A stretch of DNA of 64,000 bases from Timema cristinae (taxonomy: Eukaryota; Arthropoda; Insecta; Phasmatodea; Timematidae). The position numbers and the translations under genes are program-made. Under the pieces are notes generated by a model. The model made no database searches. It was not told the DNA's origin and saw nothing but the letters and a program-made list of their open reading frames with translations. The stretch is taken from NCBI GenBank assembly GCA_039000515.1, contig JBCFYV010003508.1, positions 46,523,265 through 46,587,264 on the forward strand. The letters run 5' to 3'. Below, piece by piece: positions 43,948 through 55,358 of this stretch; the first letter of the stretch is position 1, and every line of letters starts with the position of its first letter.

Positions 43948-44291
43948 GCGCAACAGTGCACGCATCACCAGTGACAAGGTTGTAGTGTCATCACTACATT
44001 AGTGTTAACAGCAGTGAGGGGCGCCAACAGGGGATTAATTAGGTAAAAGGGGGAGTGTGGCAGTAAGCATGCCAGTTGCTAACTCTTTATTTGTTGTGTG
44101 GGATAGTTGAGGGGGGGGGGGGGTTGTAGCGACGACAGAAATAGCCTGGTTCTTCCTGACCCAGTTGCCTTTATGAGGTGCTTTATGTAGCTCGTGGTAA
44201 AGTCTCCAGCTTAAGATGTCAATAATTGTTTTAACATTAAATCCCTCCTCAAGTGTACTAATACATTATCCGGGTCGCAGCTATTAACTTA
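43948..44291. other. Intergenic, no gene seen
   Basis: G-run at ~44111-44124; otherwise unremarkable. Confidence 0.3.
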
Positions 44292-44505
44292 GGACCCGCC
44301 TCGGTGGCGTACATAGCTAACGTGCTAGTTTCGTTTTGAGCTAGACTGCTGAGGACGGGGAGATGGAGGTTTGAATCTAGGTCGGGTGAACTGGGTGTAG
44401 GTATTTATACTAAATGGTTTCCCACTCTCCCTCCACGCTAATGCGGGTTCACTCCTTATAAATTCAACCTTCCTCATCCCTAACCCATTAGCGTAATCAG
44501 TAAAT
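44292..44505 (+). mobile_element. SINE family B, 3'-truncated
   Basis: Head 'ccgcctcggtggcgtacata', B-box GAGGTTTGAATCTA, body to 'ccattagcgtaatcagta'; the hairpin and (TAA)n tail are absent. Confidence 0.87.
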
Positions 44506-44806
44506 GTGAAGGGTAGAATTTTAAGCAAATGTACCTGAATTTGCGATTGTGTAGCGTGGGAGACCATAGACCAGTCGAAACAAGCTTCCTTCGCTCTCAT
44601 AAGTGACAGTATCTGGCGGCGTCACAATATAAACATAATTTGTTCTTAATGAATAGTATATTATTTACCGGTATTGTTTGAACTATCATGTTGACTGCAG
44701 TGCCTCTTTGTGTTCAACGATTCCTACTTCCCCTCCCACCATTTCACGTCTGAGCGTGAAGCCAAACCAGCCAAGACATGTCTAAATAACATCCTTCTAA
44801 CCACTG
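44506..44806. other. Intergenic, no gene seen
   Basis: 44510-44560 ('aatttgcgattgtgtagcgt') weakly resembles reversed SINE body. Nothing firm. Confidence 0.3.
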
Positions 44807-45648
44807 ACACCCATTTGACTACTTCAACAGACATGTATCAACACCCATTTTACTAATTCAATATACATTTATCAACACCCATTTGTTTACTTCAACAGAC
44901 ATGTATCAACACTCATTTGACTAATTCAGTATACATGTATCAAAACCCATTTGTTTACTTCAACAGACATGTATCAACGCCCATTTGACTAATGCAATAT
45001 ACATGTATCAACACCCATTTGTTTACTTCAACAGACATGTATCAACGCCCATTTGACTAATTCAATATACATTTATCAACACCCATTTGTTTACTTCAAC
45101 AGACATGTATCAACGCCCATTTGACTAATTCAATATACATGTATCAACGCCCATTTGACTAATTCAATATACATGTATCAACACCCATTTGTTTACTTCA
45201 ACAGACATGTATCGACGCCCATTTGATTAATTCAATATACATATATCAACACCCATTTGTTTACTTCAACATACATGTATCAACGCCCATTTGACTAATT
45301 CAATATACATGTATCAACACCCATTTGTTTACTTCAACATACATGTATCAACACCCATTTGACTACTTCAACAGACATGTATCAACGCCCATTTGACTAA
45401 TTCAATATACATGTATCAACACCCATTTGTTTACTTCAACAGACATGTATCAACACTCATTTGACTAATTCAATATACATGTATCAACACTCATTTGACT
45501 ACTTCAGTATATACATGTATCAACGCCCATTTGTTTACTTCAACATACATGTATCAACACCCATTTGACTAATTCAATATACATGTATCAACACCCATTT
45601 GACTACTTCAACAGACATCTATCAACTCCCATTTGACTAATTCAATAT
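44807..45648. repeat. 34-bp minisatellite in 68-bp dimers, ~25 monomers
   Basis: Two monomer types mostly alternate: CATGTATCAACACCCATTTG + TTTACTTCAACAGA and CATGTATCAACGCCCATTTG + ACTAATTCAATATA. Alternation breaks at several places (for example two type-B monomers in a row near 45120-45170), so homogenisation is incomplete. Confidence 0.95.
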
Positions 45649-45740
45649 ATATAGGGTGTAATGAGGTGGACTGGATAGAACTCGCTCAAAAAAGGTATAG
45701 GGTGTAATGAGGTGGAATGGATAGAACTAGCTTAAGATAG
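45649..45740. repeat. Short ~48-bp tandem duplication
   Basis: 'atagggtgtaatgaggtgga' + '(c/a)tggatagaact(c/a)gct' occurs twice, directly after the 34-bp array. Confidence 0.85.
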
Positions 45741-46423
45741 GGAGGGTTGGTGTACTTTAGTAAATGCTGCATTTAACTTTCAAGTGCCTAATAAGATAGA
45801 TTAAGTAATTAATTAATAATTCAACGTGTTACTCCCAAAGTCTATGGTACTGCAAGAATGGAATTTTCACTATTTCTTGAGTTCGTTGTTTAAAATAAAA
45901 AAGTACTAAATTGAATTGTAAATATAAAATGGAATGTAAAAATAAATCTCATATGCTGAATTGCGTCCTTAAATTTGATAACTAGTAGACCATACTCAAT
46001 TAAATTCTATAAAGTTTCTTTTCAAAGACACATAATTTGATGCAAGTTATTTCACTTAAAAGGTCAACTATATTATATTCTATCTGTAATCTGAAAATGT
46101 TTTTAAAAACCGCCTTCAACTGGTTTTAGCACATCTTTATATCAACTAATCCTTTGAGTAGGCCTAAAGTAAGTGGAGATAAAATTATCAATCTACTTTT
46201 CTCTTTAATTCCCGATTTACAAAAATTATATTCAATTTTCACAAGCTAAGAACGTTTCTTGTAAACTGTTAAGAGGAATCTTTTAAAAATTGAATTGAGG
46301 AAAGGTATGCACTTAAATTTAACAGTAATATTAATCAAATAAACATGATCAGGCCTCCTTAGATAATTACATTGTTTCCACAGCAACGCCGCGGTGTTTT
46401 CATACGGTCACTAATTCTTTTAT
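45741..46423. other. AT-rich intergenic
   Basis: No gene or known repeat. Confidence 0.3.
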
Positions 46424-46632
46424 AACCGGGTTATACGCGTATGTAATAATTACGACGATAGTTCTAGGGTTGAGGGATGAAGTGTAGCAGCATTTGCGTG
46501 GAGCGAGAGTGAAAAACTTTTTTTTTGTAATCTCAGTGCACACGACCTAGATTCGAACCTCTATCTCCCCGTCATCGGCAGTCTCGTATATTACGAGTGT
46601 AACCCCTTACACCATGCGGCCACCGAAGCGGA
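46424..46632 (-). mobile_element. SINE family C (reverse), tail end lost
   Basis: Starts in the hairpin region ('ataaccgggttatacgcg'), body 'gcatttgcgtggagcgagag', B-box complement GATTCGAACCTC, head end 'accatgcggccaccgaagcg'. Confidence 0.87.
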
Positions 46633-47131
46633 AGTGGCGGTTGCGATGGTTGTAAGTAGCAGTTGTAGAATTTATGTGAAATCCGTATAGCATTTATGAT
46701 TTTCTTGGTGTTTTATTTTTAAATATATTTAATGTGAACGAGTATCTATTACTAGATAATCGAATAATCGTGCAATCCAACGCAACAAAAATAAACTTAG
46801 TGTTTACTCGTAAAAGTGATAGGCCCGACCGTAATGGTTGTTCAAGTTTGTTGAGGCATTTCGTCAGATCCGCCAACTGTAGCCAGCGTCTCTTCAACAA
46901 TGACAGACGGACGACCTTCAGAAAACTTGTACTTTCCTGTTCAACACTCGAGACTCTCGCTAATCATTGTGTGTGTGTGTTCTGTGATATAAAAACCCAC
47001 TTACTCCCAAGTAACTGTTTATTTCAACATAATAAGACTATCTCTGGTAAATATTTTGACAAGACAAGTCCTTGTGTCAGGGGTGACCAAATTCGTTTGA
47101 ATCTCTTTGTTATTTTATTGGTAGCTAGCAA
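46633..47131. other. Intergenic leading into the 54-bp array
   Basis: Open in one plus frame from a GTG at 46734 into the array, but with no ATG, no splice context and no recognisable domain. Confidence 0.3.
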
Positions 47132-48539
47132 ATCTCCCCGTGACCACAGGCAAGGAAATAACAGATACACAATCTTACGGGAGATTTGCCCTCGTGACCA
47201 CAGGCAAGGAAATAACAGATACACAATCTTACGGGAGATTTGCCCTCGTGACCACAGGCAAGGAAATAACAGATACACAACCTTACGGGGGATTTGCCCT
47301 CGTGACCACAGGCAAGGAAATAACAGATACACAATCTTACGGGGGATTTGCCCTCGTGACCACAGGCAAGGAAATAACAGATACACAATCTTACGGGAGA
47401 TTTGCCCTCGTGACCACAGGCAAGGAAATAACAGATACACAACCTTACAGGGGATTTGCCCTCGTGACCACAGGCAAGGAAATAACAGATACACAACCTT
47501 ATGGGAGATTTGCCCTCGTGACCACAGGCAAGGAAATAACAGATACACAACCTTACGGGGGATTTGCCCTCGTGACCACAGGCAAGGAAATAACAGATAC
47601 ACAATCTTATGGGGGATTTGCCCTCGTGACCACAGGCAAGGAAATAACAGATACACAATCTTACGGGGGATTTGCCCTCGTGACCACAGGCAAGGAAATA
47701 ACAGATACACAATCTTACGGGGATTTGCCCTCGTGACCACAGGCAAGGAAATAACAGATACACAATCTTACGGGGGATTTGCCCTCGTGATCACAGGCAA
47801 GGAAATAACAGATACACAATCTTACGGGGGATTTGCCCTCGTGACCACAGGCAAGGAAATAATAGATACACAACCTTACGGGGGATTTGCCCTCGTGACC
47901 ACAGGCAAGGAAATAACAGATACACAATCTTACGAGAGATTTGCCCCCGTGACCACAGGCAAGGAAATAACAGATACACAATCTTACGTGAGATTTGCCC
48001 TCGTGACCACAGGCAAGGAAATAACAGATACACAATCTTACGGGGGATTTGCCTTCGTGACCACAGGCAAGGAAATAACAGATACACAACCTTACGGGGG
48101 ATTTGCCCTCGTGACCACAGGCAAGGAAATAACAGATACACAACCTTACGGGAGATTTGCCCTCGTGACCACAGGCAAGGAAATAACAGATACACAATCT
48201 TACGTGAGATTTGCCCCCGTGACCACAGGCAAGGAAATAACAGATACACAACCTTACGGGAGATTTGTCCCCGTGACCACAGGCAAGGAAATAACAGATA
48301 CACAATCTTACGGGAGATTTGTCCTCGTGACCACAGGCAAGGAAATAACAAATACACAACCTTACGGGAGATTTGCCCTCGTGACCACAGGCAAGGAAAT
48401 AACAGATACACAATCTTACGGGGGATTTGCCCTCGTGACTACAGACAAGGAAATAACAGATACACAACCTTGCGAGAGATTTGCCCCCGTGACCACAGGC
48501 AAGGAAATAACAGATACACAACCTTACGGGAGATTTGCG
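47132..48539. repeat. 54-bp minisatellite, ~26 units, open in several frames
   Basis: Unit CCTCGTGACCACAGGCAAGG + AAATAACAGATACACAATCT + TACGGGGGATTTGC; variants AATCTT/AACCTT, GGGGGA/GGGAGA/GTGAGA, CCTC/CCCC. 54 is a multiple of three and the unit has no stop in some frames of both strands. Readings of 200-600 codons therefore arise (for example the 18-residue unit ALVTTGKEITDTQSYGGF). One unit at ~47718 lacks a G and shifts the frame of the longest reading. Most likely non-coding. Confidence 0.96.
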
Positions 48540-48559
48540 GAGCCCCTCGAGTCAGGTAG

Positions 48560-49150
48560 AGCTTAGAGGGCCCTACAGACGATCCGATCTGGTTGTCCCG
48601 ACAGTCGGCTTGACCAAATCAGGTATTATCTACAGACGACCTGACCTATTATGACATATTATCCAAACACCAAAAAGTTGTGATCGTGCTAATAACATCC
48701 TTAGGAATTAATTCCAGAAAAAGAAAAATGCGGGCCAAAAAATGGCTGATTGAACGGAAAATAATTCATATATATTATATTACTACAGTAGCCCCATGAC
48801 TTCTTTGGTGCTGACTGACAGCTAAAAGCTTTGAAAAGTTACTAGACCAAATTATGTATCCCTACGCCGAACCATATGATCTGCATAAACATGTGTTTAG
48901 CGGTTGTCACATCTGACAGTCAACATTTAGGTATATACCTAAATGTTGACCGTCAGAAGTGAGCTGGGAGCTGTCAGTCAGCACCAAAGAAGCCATGGGG
49001 CTACTCTAGTACAGCTGACACGCTGAATCACCCAACAACACTACAGACGACCCGATTTGGTCGGATGCGCCCGGCCACCAAACATGAAATATAATTTTTT
49101 GTTGGGTGACACACCTACACACGACCTGATATTGCGCCTGATCTGACCCC
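48560..49150. repeat. Dispersed CTACAGACGA-type motifs around MITE1
   Basis: 'ctacagacgatccgatctgg' (48571), 'ctacagacgacctgac' (48629), 'ctacagacgacccgattt' (49042) and 'ctacacacgacctgat' (49111) lie on both sides of the MITE1 at 48786-49006. They may be termini of an older, unclassified element. Confidence 0.4.
48786..49006. mobile_element. MITE1
   Basis: Left end CAGTAGCCCCATGACTTC, right end ...GGGGCTACTC (last base changed), TA on both sides (48784-48785, 49007-49008). Central palindrome 'tttaggtatatacctaaa' intact. Confidence 0.92.
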
Positions 49151-49536
49151 AAAAAATATCGAGTGATAACAGCGCTTCCAAGTGATCATTCTTTAAAAGA
49201 CCAACTAGTTTTGAAATTTTCAAGATTGTTTGGCCAAATTCCGTAATACCCCCGACAAATATTCAAAAACTTTTGATATTATTTTATGTAGAAAATGAAA
49301 CTAAATGTATCTAATGAAGCAATATATTATTTATATTGAAAAAAAAAATCTTCCAACATTCTAAATAACCTACACCGGGTTATTAAGGGTTGAAGATATT
49401 TTTTCTCATTTTTCCGAAAAAGGAGATTTTGGGTCACTTTTAGTGTGTCAAACGGTAAACTTTTTTTGAATGTTACGTCGTGAGGCTAGATCCTAAAACC
49501 AACATTCCATACATTTCTAAAATAAGCCTACAAACT
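49151..49536. other. AT-rich intergenic
   Basis: No gene or known repeat. Confidence 0.3.
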
Positions 49537-49790
49537 ACCCGCTTCGGTGGCCGCGTGGTCTAAGGCGCTATTATCTCTATAAACTAGACCAACGATGACG
49601 GGGAGATCGAGGTTCGTATCTCGGTCAGGTGTACTGGGGAGGGGAGGGGGGTTCCAAAAATGGTTTTACACTCTTTATCCACGTGGCTACACTTACTTTA
49701 AATATAACTTTTCTAACCCCTAAAAACTATCCGCGTAATTTGTACATAAGTGTATAAAACCGAACGGGTAGTAAGACGCGGTGCTAAAAA
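49537..49790 (+). mobile_element. SINE family C, full-length
   Basis: Head 'cttcggtggccgcgtggtct', B-box GAGGTTCGTATCTC, G-rich spacer, body, tail CCGAACGGGTAGTAAGACGC ending in A-rich sequence, not (TAA)n. Confidence 0.92.
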
Positions 49791-49882
49791 TATTGATAGC
49801 CGCAGATCACGTGACTTGACGTATGAATCGTTGAAAGTGGATCCAATAGCATTTCGATTAGTAAAACAGAGTTATTCCTGTA

Positions 49883-50166
49883 TTATTATTATTATTATTA
49901 GCACCGCGTCTTACTACCCGTTCAGTTTATACGCTCTTACGCTAATGTGTAATGGTAGGGTGATTGTGAGATGAAATGAAAGACCTACAGTTTAACGTGG
50001 GATCCGAACCACGGTGGAGGCCTGGCATTCCCCACATTCACAAGATGTCTTGTCAGAGGTGAAGGAAGGGTTTGGTAATCAGATAAATCTGTGCCGGGAC
50101 CGAGTATTGAACCCCGGCCGCCAGCACAGAAGTCTAACACCTTACCCCCTAGACCACCGGGTCACC
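49883..50166 (-). mobile_element. SINE family A, full-length (reverse)
   Basis: (TTA)n, tail, body, B-box complement TATTGAACCCCG, head end 'agaccaccgggtcacc'. Target-site duplication TTATTCCTGTA (49872-49882) and TTATTCCTATA (50171-50181). Confidence 0.94.
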
Positions 50167-50181
50167 ATTTTTATTCCTATA

Positions 50182-50502
50182 AAACTACCATTTGTTTTAA
50201 TCTGTATGTCGAAGCTACCAGAGTATTTGTTCCGCATGATCGGTGGAAACCAAGAAAAGCGCTTTAAGACGTAAATTCAACAGAAGTGAGTGAACCTAAT
50301 GATCTTTTAATGGTCCGCCACAAAGATCGGAACTAACCAACGTCTAAAAGCCATTATGAAGCAGGAAGTGGTGAAGTGAAGTAGGTAGCTTATTGGATTC
50401 GCTCTGTCTTTTTGTCTCAACACGTTTCACGTCACGCTATGTGGCCGTGCGAGGGTTGTCCAGAATGCGTCTTCGGCTCTTTACTACGAGCGAACACGGC
50501 TA
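50182..50502. other. Intergenic, no gene seen
   Basis: No repeat or splice pair. Confidence 0.3.
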
Positions 50503-50738
50503 CAGTAGCCCCGTGGCTTCTTTGGTGCTGACTGACAGCTCACAGCTCACTTCAGACAGTCAACATTTAGGTATATACCTAAATGTTGACTGTCAGAAGT
50601 GACGGCTACTAAACACATGTTTTTTCAGATCATTTGGTTCGGCGTAGGGATACATAGTTGTGTCTGGTAGCTTTTTAAAGCTGTCAGAAGTCAGCTGTGA
50701 GCTGTCAAGTCAGCACCAAAGAAGCCATGGGGCTACTG
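50503..50738. mobile_element. MITE1 (opposite internal orientation)
   Basis: CAGTAGCCCCGTGGCTTC ... GGGGCTACTG with TA on both sides (50501-50502, 50739-50740). The asymmetric interior ('gatcatttggttcggcgtag') is in the reverse direction relative to the copy at 9634-9847. Confidence 0.93.
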
Positions 50739-50740
50739 TA

Positions 50741-51855
50741 CATTTTTAAGGTGGGGGGTGAAGGGAATGCAAGAACATTTCACTGTTTTCGCAGGGTTTT
50801 TTTGATAGATTTTTTTTTCTGGCCCAAATAAATCAAATATTTCCCAGAACAAACATAAGAGCCTATTTTTCTTCACATGTTGATATCATCATTTCTTGAA
50901 TATCTGTCACGAGCAAGGTCCGATTTTTTGATTACCTAAAAATCATCAAAAAATGACCTGACCTAAAAGTTCTAGAAAAAATGACTCCAAATTTTTTTTA
51001 AATACATAAAATTATGCACAAAGAGTCGTAATAAATGCACACGATTAAATTAACCACGTGCTTTACAAAATGTAATCTAAAATAATTTACGTTGGCAATG
51101 AAAAGCCTTTAACAACTAAACACTTGCATTCTCCTAAATATGATATTAGTTTACAAATATCTACTTGCCAAGTGATCCTCTCTAGCTTAGTTACAGCCCC
51201 ACCACACTAACAACCATATAAGCATCAAGGATACAAGATTCGCTGACTACACTATCTTCTCTCAACTGGGTGTTAGAGAAATTTGTGGATTTATAAAATA
51301 TCGAGAGTATTTAAAAATATATTTATTATATATTCAACATATACGCCTTAAAATTACTCAAACATGCCTAAAAATGACTAAAATTACTTAAAATGTATAG
51401 ATTTGACTCTAAAAGGACGCAAGCCAAGAAGCTATTCAGATTGTTCCTCACTAGAACTCTTCTCGAAAAAATAGATTCCTCTATATTCTTAAAAGCTATT
51501 TGAAATGGTCTTATGGTTTTATTTTTTTAAATAGATGCCCCTAAAAGAATTTTTAAGTGGTTCTCGTGTGAAAATTATTCAAAATTACACGTATCTAGAA
51601 GCAATCTGTAGTAGTACTTTCCTTGAATTTTTTGGAATTTGGATGGGCCTAGAAGCTACTTAAAGGAGCCCTCGCCTAATTTTTTTCTCTAACAGATGCT
51701 CTTTGAAGATATCTAAAGTGATCATACAAGGTAACATTTTTCGGCGCCATTAAGCGCGGTTTCGGTGCTAACAAGCAGATAAACACAGTTATAATTTTTT
51801 TTTGTGGGTTCTTGCACAGTGCGTTGGTTTGTAAGTCGTGTGCAACTTTAACTTT
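50741..51855. other. AT-rich intergenic
   Basis: No gene or known repeat. Confidence 0.35.
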
Positions 51856-51870
51856 TCGTTTGGTGAATAA

Positions 51871-52149
51871 TAATAATATAATAATAATAATATAATAATA
51901 CTACTTAGCACCGCGTCTTACTAACCGTACGGGTTATACGCTTTAAGTACTAATTACGCTAATGGATTAGGAATTGGGAAGGTTGAATTAGATGAAGTGA
52001 ACCCGCATTTGCGTGGAGGGAGAGTGGAAAACCATTTAGGAAAAACCACCCCCAGTTCACCCGACCGAGATTCTATTCTCGATCTCCCCGTCCTCAGCAG
52101 TCGGGCTCAACACGACAAGCGCGTTAGTCAACTACGCCACCGAGGCGGG
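51871..52149 (-). mobile_element. SINE family B, full-length (reverse)
   Basis: Imperfect (TAA)n complement, tail 'gcaccgcgtcttactaacc', body, head end 'actacgccaccgaggcggg'. Perfect 15-bp target-site duplication TCGTTTGGTGAATAA at 51856-51870 and 52150-52164. Confidence 0.96.
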
Positions 52150-52475
52150 TCGTTTGGTGAATAAATCAACCACACTATTATTACTTTTTACATGTTTGTG
52201 TATGCAACGTGTACTTTCTAAACCAACTGATATCAGTGACTTACAAACTAACAGTTTTTACACCCCACACATTAATGGGAACAAAGGGGTTTTCCCCATC
52301 CTCTTTATATGCAAACGCAGATGCATTAGCGTGAAAGTCACAATAGTTCCCTTATGACCCTAGATTAGACCGTGTCTGCTACGACCACCCGGAATAGACA
52401 GAACAGAACAAACCTCCTTGGCTCCAAGGTCATGCTCATGTACAGTCCGATTGTCAGAGTAAGGACCTTTTAAGG

Positions 52476-52756
52476 TGATTATTGATTATTAGCACCGCGT
52501 CTTACTACCCATTCGGGTTATACGCACTTACGCTAATGTGTAATGGAAGGGTGATTGTGAGATGAAATGAAGGACCTACAGTTTAACGTGGAATCCGAAC
52601 CACGGCGGAGACCTGGCATTCCCCACATTCACAAGAAGTCTTGTCAGAGGTGAAGGAAGGGTTTGGTAATCAGATAAATCTTTGCCGGGACCGAGAATTG
52701 AACCCCGGCCGCCAGCATAGAAGTCCGATACCTTACCCCTATACAGCCAGGTCACC
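52476..52756 (-). mobile_element. SINE family A, full-length (reverse)
   Basis: Short (TTA) tail, hairpin complement CCCATTCGGG, body, head end 'acagccaggtcacc'. Perfect 11-bp target-site duplication ACCTTTTAAGG at 52465-52475 and 52757-52767. Confidence 0.95.
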
Positions 52757-52767
52757 ACCTTTTAAGG

Positions 52768-53236
52768 AATACAAACACATTTTATTGGTAACAGCTACAT
52801 CGCCGCTTGTCTGGCTTTGCAGACATTTTCCTCGCACTTACAAACACTCTTAAGAGAGCTTAAATTGGGTATGGTCTCTATGGAGTATACCTTATTTATG
52901 AGGGAACTCCGAAACTTGAAAAAATCCAAGATGGTGGACCAAGCATACAAATTAAAACCTAGAAAACTGAAATTTGGTATGGACGCTATTTATGAGAAAA
53001 ATCCAAAACTTTTTAAGACTCCAATATGGCGGATGAAATGTATCACGATAAACTTGGCAGAACCATGGACGACACAAATCGCACTATCTCCTGTTTTGAA
53101 AAAATCCTAACGTAAAAAAACAACAAGGACCAGACTTGCGGGGATGCGAAACCGCGCCCGTTTGTAGACAACCTTGAGCCCATAGTTTTGATAGTTATTA
53201 GTGTTATTTTAACTATCTAGAACCTTGTTAATCAAA
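52768..53236. repeat. Diverged direct duplication, ORF-like
   Basis: 'attgggtatggtctctatgg', 'atttatgagggaactccgaa', 'tccaagatggtggac' recur as 'atttggtatggacgctattt', 'tatgagaaaaatccaaaac', 'tccaatatggcggatg' about 110 bp on. The 97-codon reading here (52817-53110) contains both, has no splice context and is likely chance. Confidence 0.4.
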
Positions 53237-53244
53237 ACTATAAT

Positions 53245-53364
53245 ACATTCACGACCTTAGTTTAATTGGATGTTAGCTCAAAAAGTTACTAGAAGTAGTC
53301 CCTAATATATCCCTACGCCAACAGCTTACATCTGTCCCTTTTTATAGCTGTAATATTATTATTA

Positions 53365-53396
<32 letters not shown>

Positions 53397-54220
53397 GCAC
53401 CGCGTCTTACTACCGTTCGGGTTATACGCACTTACGCTAATGTGTAATGGTAGGGTGATTGTGAGATGAAATGGAGGACCTACAGTTTAACGTGGGATCC
53501 GAACCACGGTGGAGACCTGGCATTCCTCACATTCACAAGATATAGCTGTAATAGAAACGAATGGTAATGGATGAATTTGATAGTTAACCACAGTAATTTA
53601 GGCCAATATTATTTATATTTATTTGAGGTCGGGCACAAAGATTATTTATCATTTTATTCTACTTAAAAAGATTATTATTCACATCACTTTCACAAAAGGT
53701 TTAACGAATATAGCTTCAAAATGGCGACCGACGAATTTAAACCATGTGGTTGAACATGACGGTAAACAAGTTCTTTACAATAATGCACCCACGCAGAGGA
53801 TAAACATATTTTATTCGGTTTAATATTTTGAAATAAGATAAAATAATCATAAAATAATTGAATATATATAAAAATGACAAGTATTTTCACTTTTCCAAGT
53901 AAATACGATGCCTGTATTTAAAAAGTATTAATGTGTGCACTATATTACACATCATACATAACATTCCGAAACAAAGAATAATCACTTTTAATTATGTTTA
54001 AGTATTGTTTTGGATTAAATAAAAATAAATTATTAAAAGTTATGAAACAGTGTAAGAAAACTTAAGTTTACGTTATTTTAAATGTAAAATAGAACATGTA
54101 ATTAAAAAACTTTTATCATTTATGACAAAACAGTGATCTTTTACAATTGTTGGCAACCCAAAAATTTAACATTTGATTTTTGAACTGTCATCCAGGTAAA
54201 AACCTACCATGAACAGACAG
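53245..54220 (+). mobile_element. MITE2, full-length, carrying a SINE A
   Basis: Imperfect inverted ends (left 'acattcacgaccttagttta'; right complement 'ctgtctgttcatggtaggtt') flanked by a perfect 8-bp duplication ACTATAAT at 53237-53244 and 54221-54228, which points to the hAT superfamily. The interior matches 24042-24815 ('cttcaaaatggcgaccgac', 'caaaacagtgatct'). About 790 bp without the inserted SINE. No transposase. Confidence 0.88.
53356..53540 (-). mobile_element. SINE family A, head-truncated, inserted in MITE2
   Basis: (TTA)n, tail complement and body up to 'cacattcacaag'. Target-site duplication ATAGCTGTAATA at 53344-53355 and 53542-53553, both in MITE2 sequence. Confidence 0.94.
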
Positions 54221-54290
54221 ACTATAATTAGGACCGAAGCTTGATCGTATTAACCGGGTGAAAACGGGAATACAGTACAGTTTTAAATTA

Positions 54291-54524
54291 CAGTTGAACT
54301 AGTTTAATCAAATGAAAACACATGATATGTACTGTAATTATTATGTTGACTACAAAATATAAATATTAAACATTTATTATAAGATATTACTGTTTATTAC
54401 AATTCTATTTTAACGGTGAGCTCGTTAAACAATAAAATTAAATCCAGTTGATATAATTGTTTTACCAGTTTTCCGTAAAATGCGTTCGGATTATCCAGAA
54501 TTTCTGACAACCGGGGTTTTACTG
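54291..54524. mobile_element. pogo/Tigger-like MITE (probable)
   Basis: Left end CAGTTGAACTAGTTTAATCA, right end complement CAGTAAAACCCCGGTTGTCA, TA on both sides (54289-54290, 54525-54526). 'CAGTNNAACC..GGTTATCCGAA'-like ends and TA duplications are known from pogo/Tigger elements. 234 bp, no transposase. The inverted match is imperfect. Confidence 0.55.
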
Positions 54525-54526
54525 TA

Positions 54527-54977
54527 TCGATAATATCCATCACAAATGATAGCAGATAACAGAGCTTGACGTATGAATACATGTAACTGCCGCCAAATAA
54601 GGTCCTTCCTATGAGAATTAGACCGTAGTGTAGACTTGTCTTCTCAGGCGGTGCGATAGTAGCGGAGCTGTCCCTGGAAGTCAAGTTGAAGGTACAAACA
54701 ACACACAAACACGTAACAAAGACACAAACACGTGACATAACAAAACTGCCGGTTCTAATTCGATTATTCAACCAAACAGTTACCGCTGGTCACAATGTTT
54801 AAGGCGTAGAGCACACAGCAGGAAGTAAACACTCGTTTACTTCGCGGTTTACCGTGATAACGTTTTACTATCTAGGTATTTTTTTTATCAGTCTTTATAT
54901 ATGCTTGAAAAGTGACAGCAGCAAATCACATGACCTGACGTATGAATATATTAACGTAGTTTTAATATCTTTTGTAA
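54527..54977. other. Intergenic; minus-strand ORF start
   Basis: A minus-strand reading from an ATG at 54769-54771 (MNNRIRTGSFVMSRVCVFVT, hydrophobic) continues into the pogo-like MITE end and stops at 54397. Since its second half is transposon end, a real gene is unlikely. Confidence 0.25.
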
Positions 54978-55240
54978 GCAGCTTCGTTGTCCCCGTGGTC
55001 TAACGCGCTACTCTTGCTACTCTTGCTGCCGATGACGGGGAGATCGAGGTTCGAATCTCGGTCAGGCGTACTAAGGGTGGTTTTCCCCAAATGGTTATCC
55101 AGTCTCCCTCCATGCAAATGCGGGTACACACCTTCTAAATGTAACCTCTTTAATCTCCAAAACCATTAGTGTAATTACTGTAATTAGTGTAATTAGTACA
55201 CAAGCGTATAACCTGAACGCATCGGGAGACGGTGTGGTGA
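54978..55240 (+). mobile_element. SINE family C
   Basis: Head 'ccccgtggtctaacgcgcta' with a small duplication (ctcttgcta), B-box GAGGTTCGAATCTC, body, a local 'gtaattag' triplication near 55170-55200, and a damaged tail. Confidence 0.88.
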
Positions 55241-55322
55241 AATTATAATTTGTTTAACTGCCATATACTTTTGTTACTAAAGTTTTTTTTACAACTTCTA
55301 CATCTTGGATTGTCGGGAAAGG

Positions 55323-55358
<36 letters not shown>

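Noticed and set aside
46734..48566. A ~610-codon plus-strand ORF as a real gene
   Set aside because: It starts at a GTG, consists mostly of a 54-bp tandem array, changes repeat phase at a 1-bp deletion, and both strands are open over the array. No domain is recognisable.
52817..53110. 97-codon plus ORF
   Set aside because: Spans a diverged direct duplication with no exon borders; Lys-rich composition is expected from A-rich DNA.
53705..53730. YY1-type motif (AAAATGGCG) as a promoter, also at 6507-6520 and 24317-24328
   Set aside because: It is a fixed part of the MITE2 interior in all three copies and so says nothing about local promoters.
54397..54771. 124-codon minus ORF with a hydrophobic, signal-like start
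   Set aside because: Its C-terminal half is the end of a pogo-like MITE and there are no splice sites or homologues I recognise.
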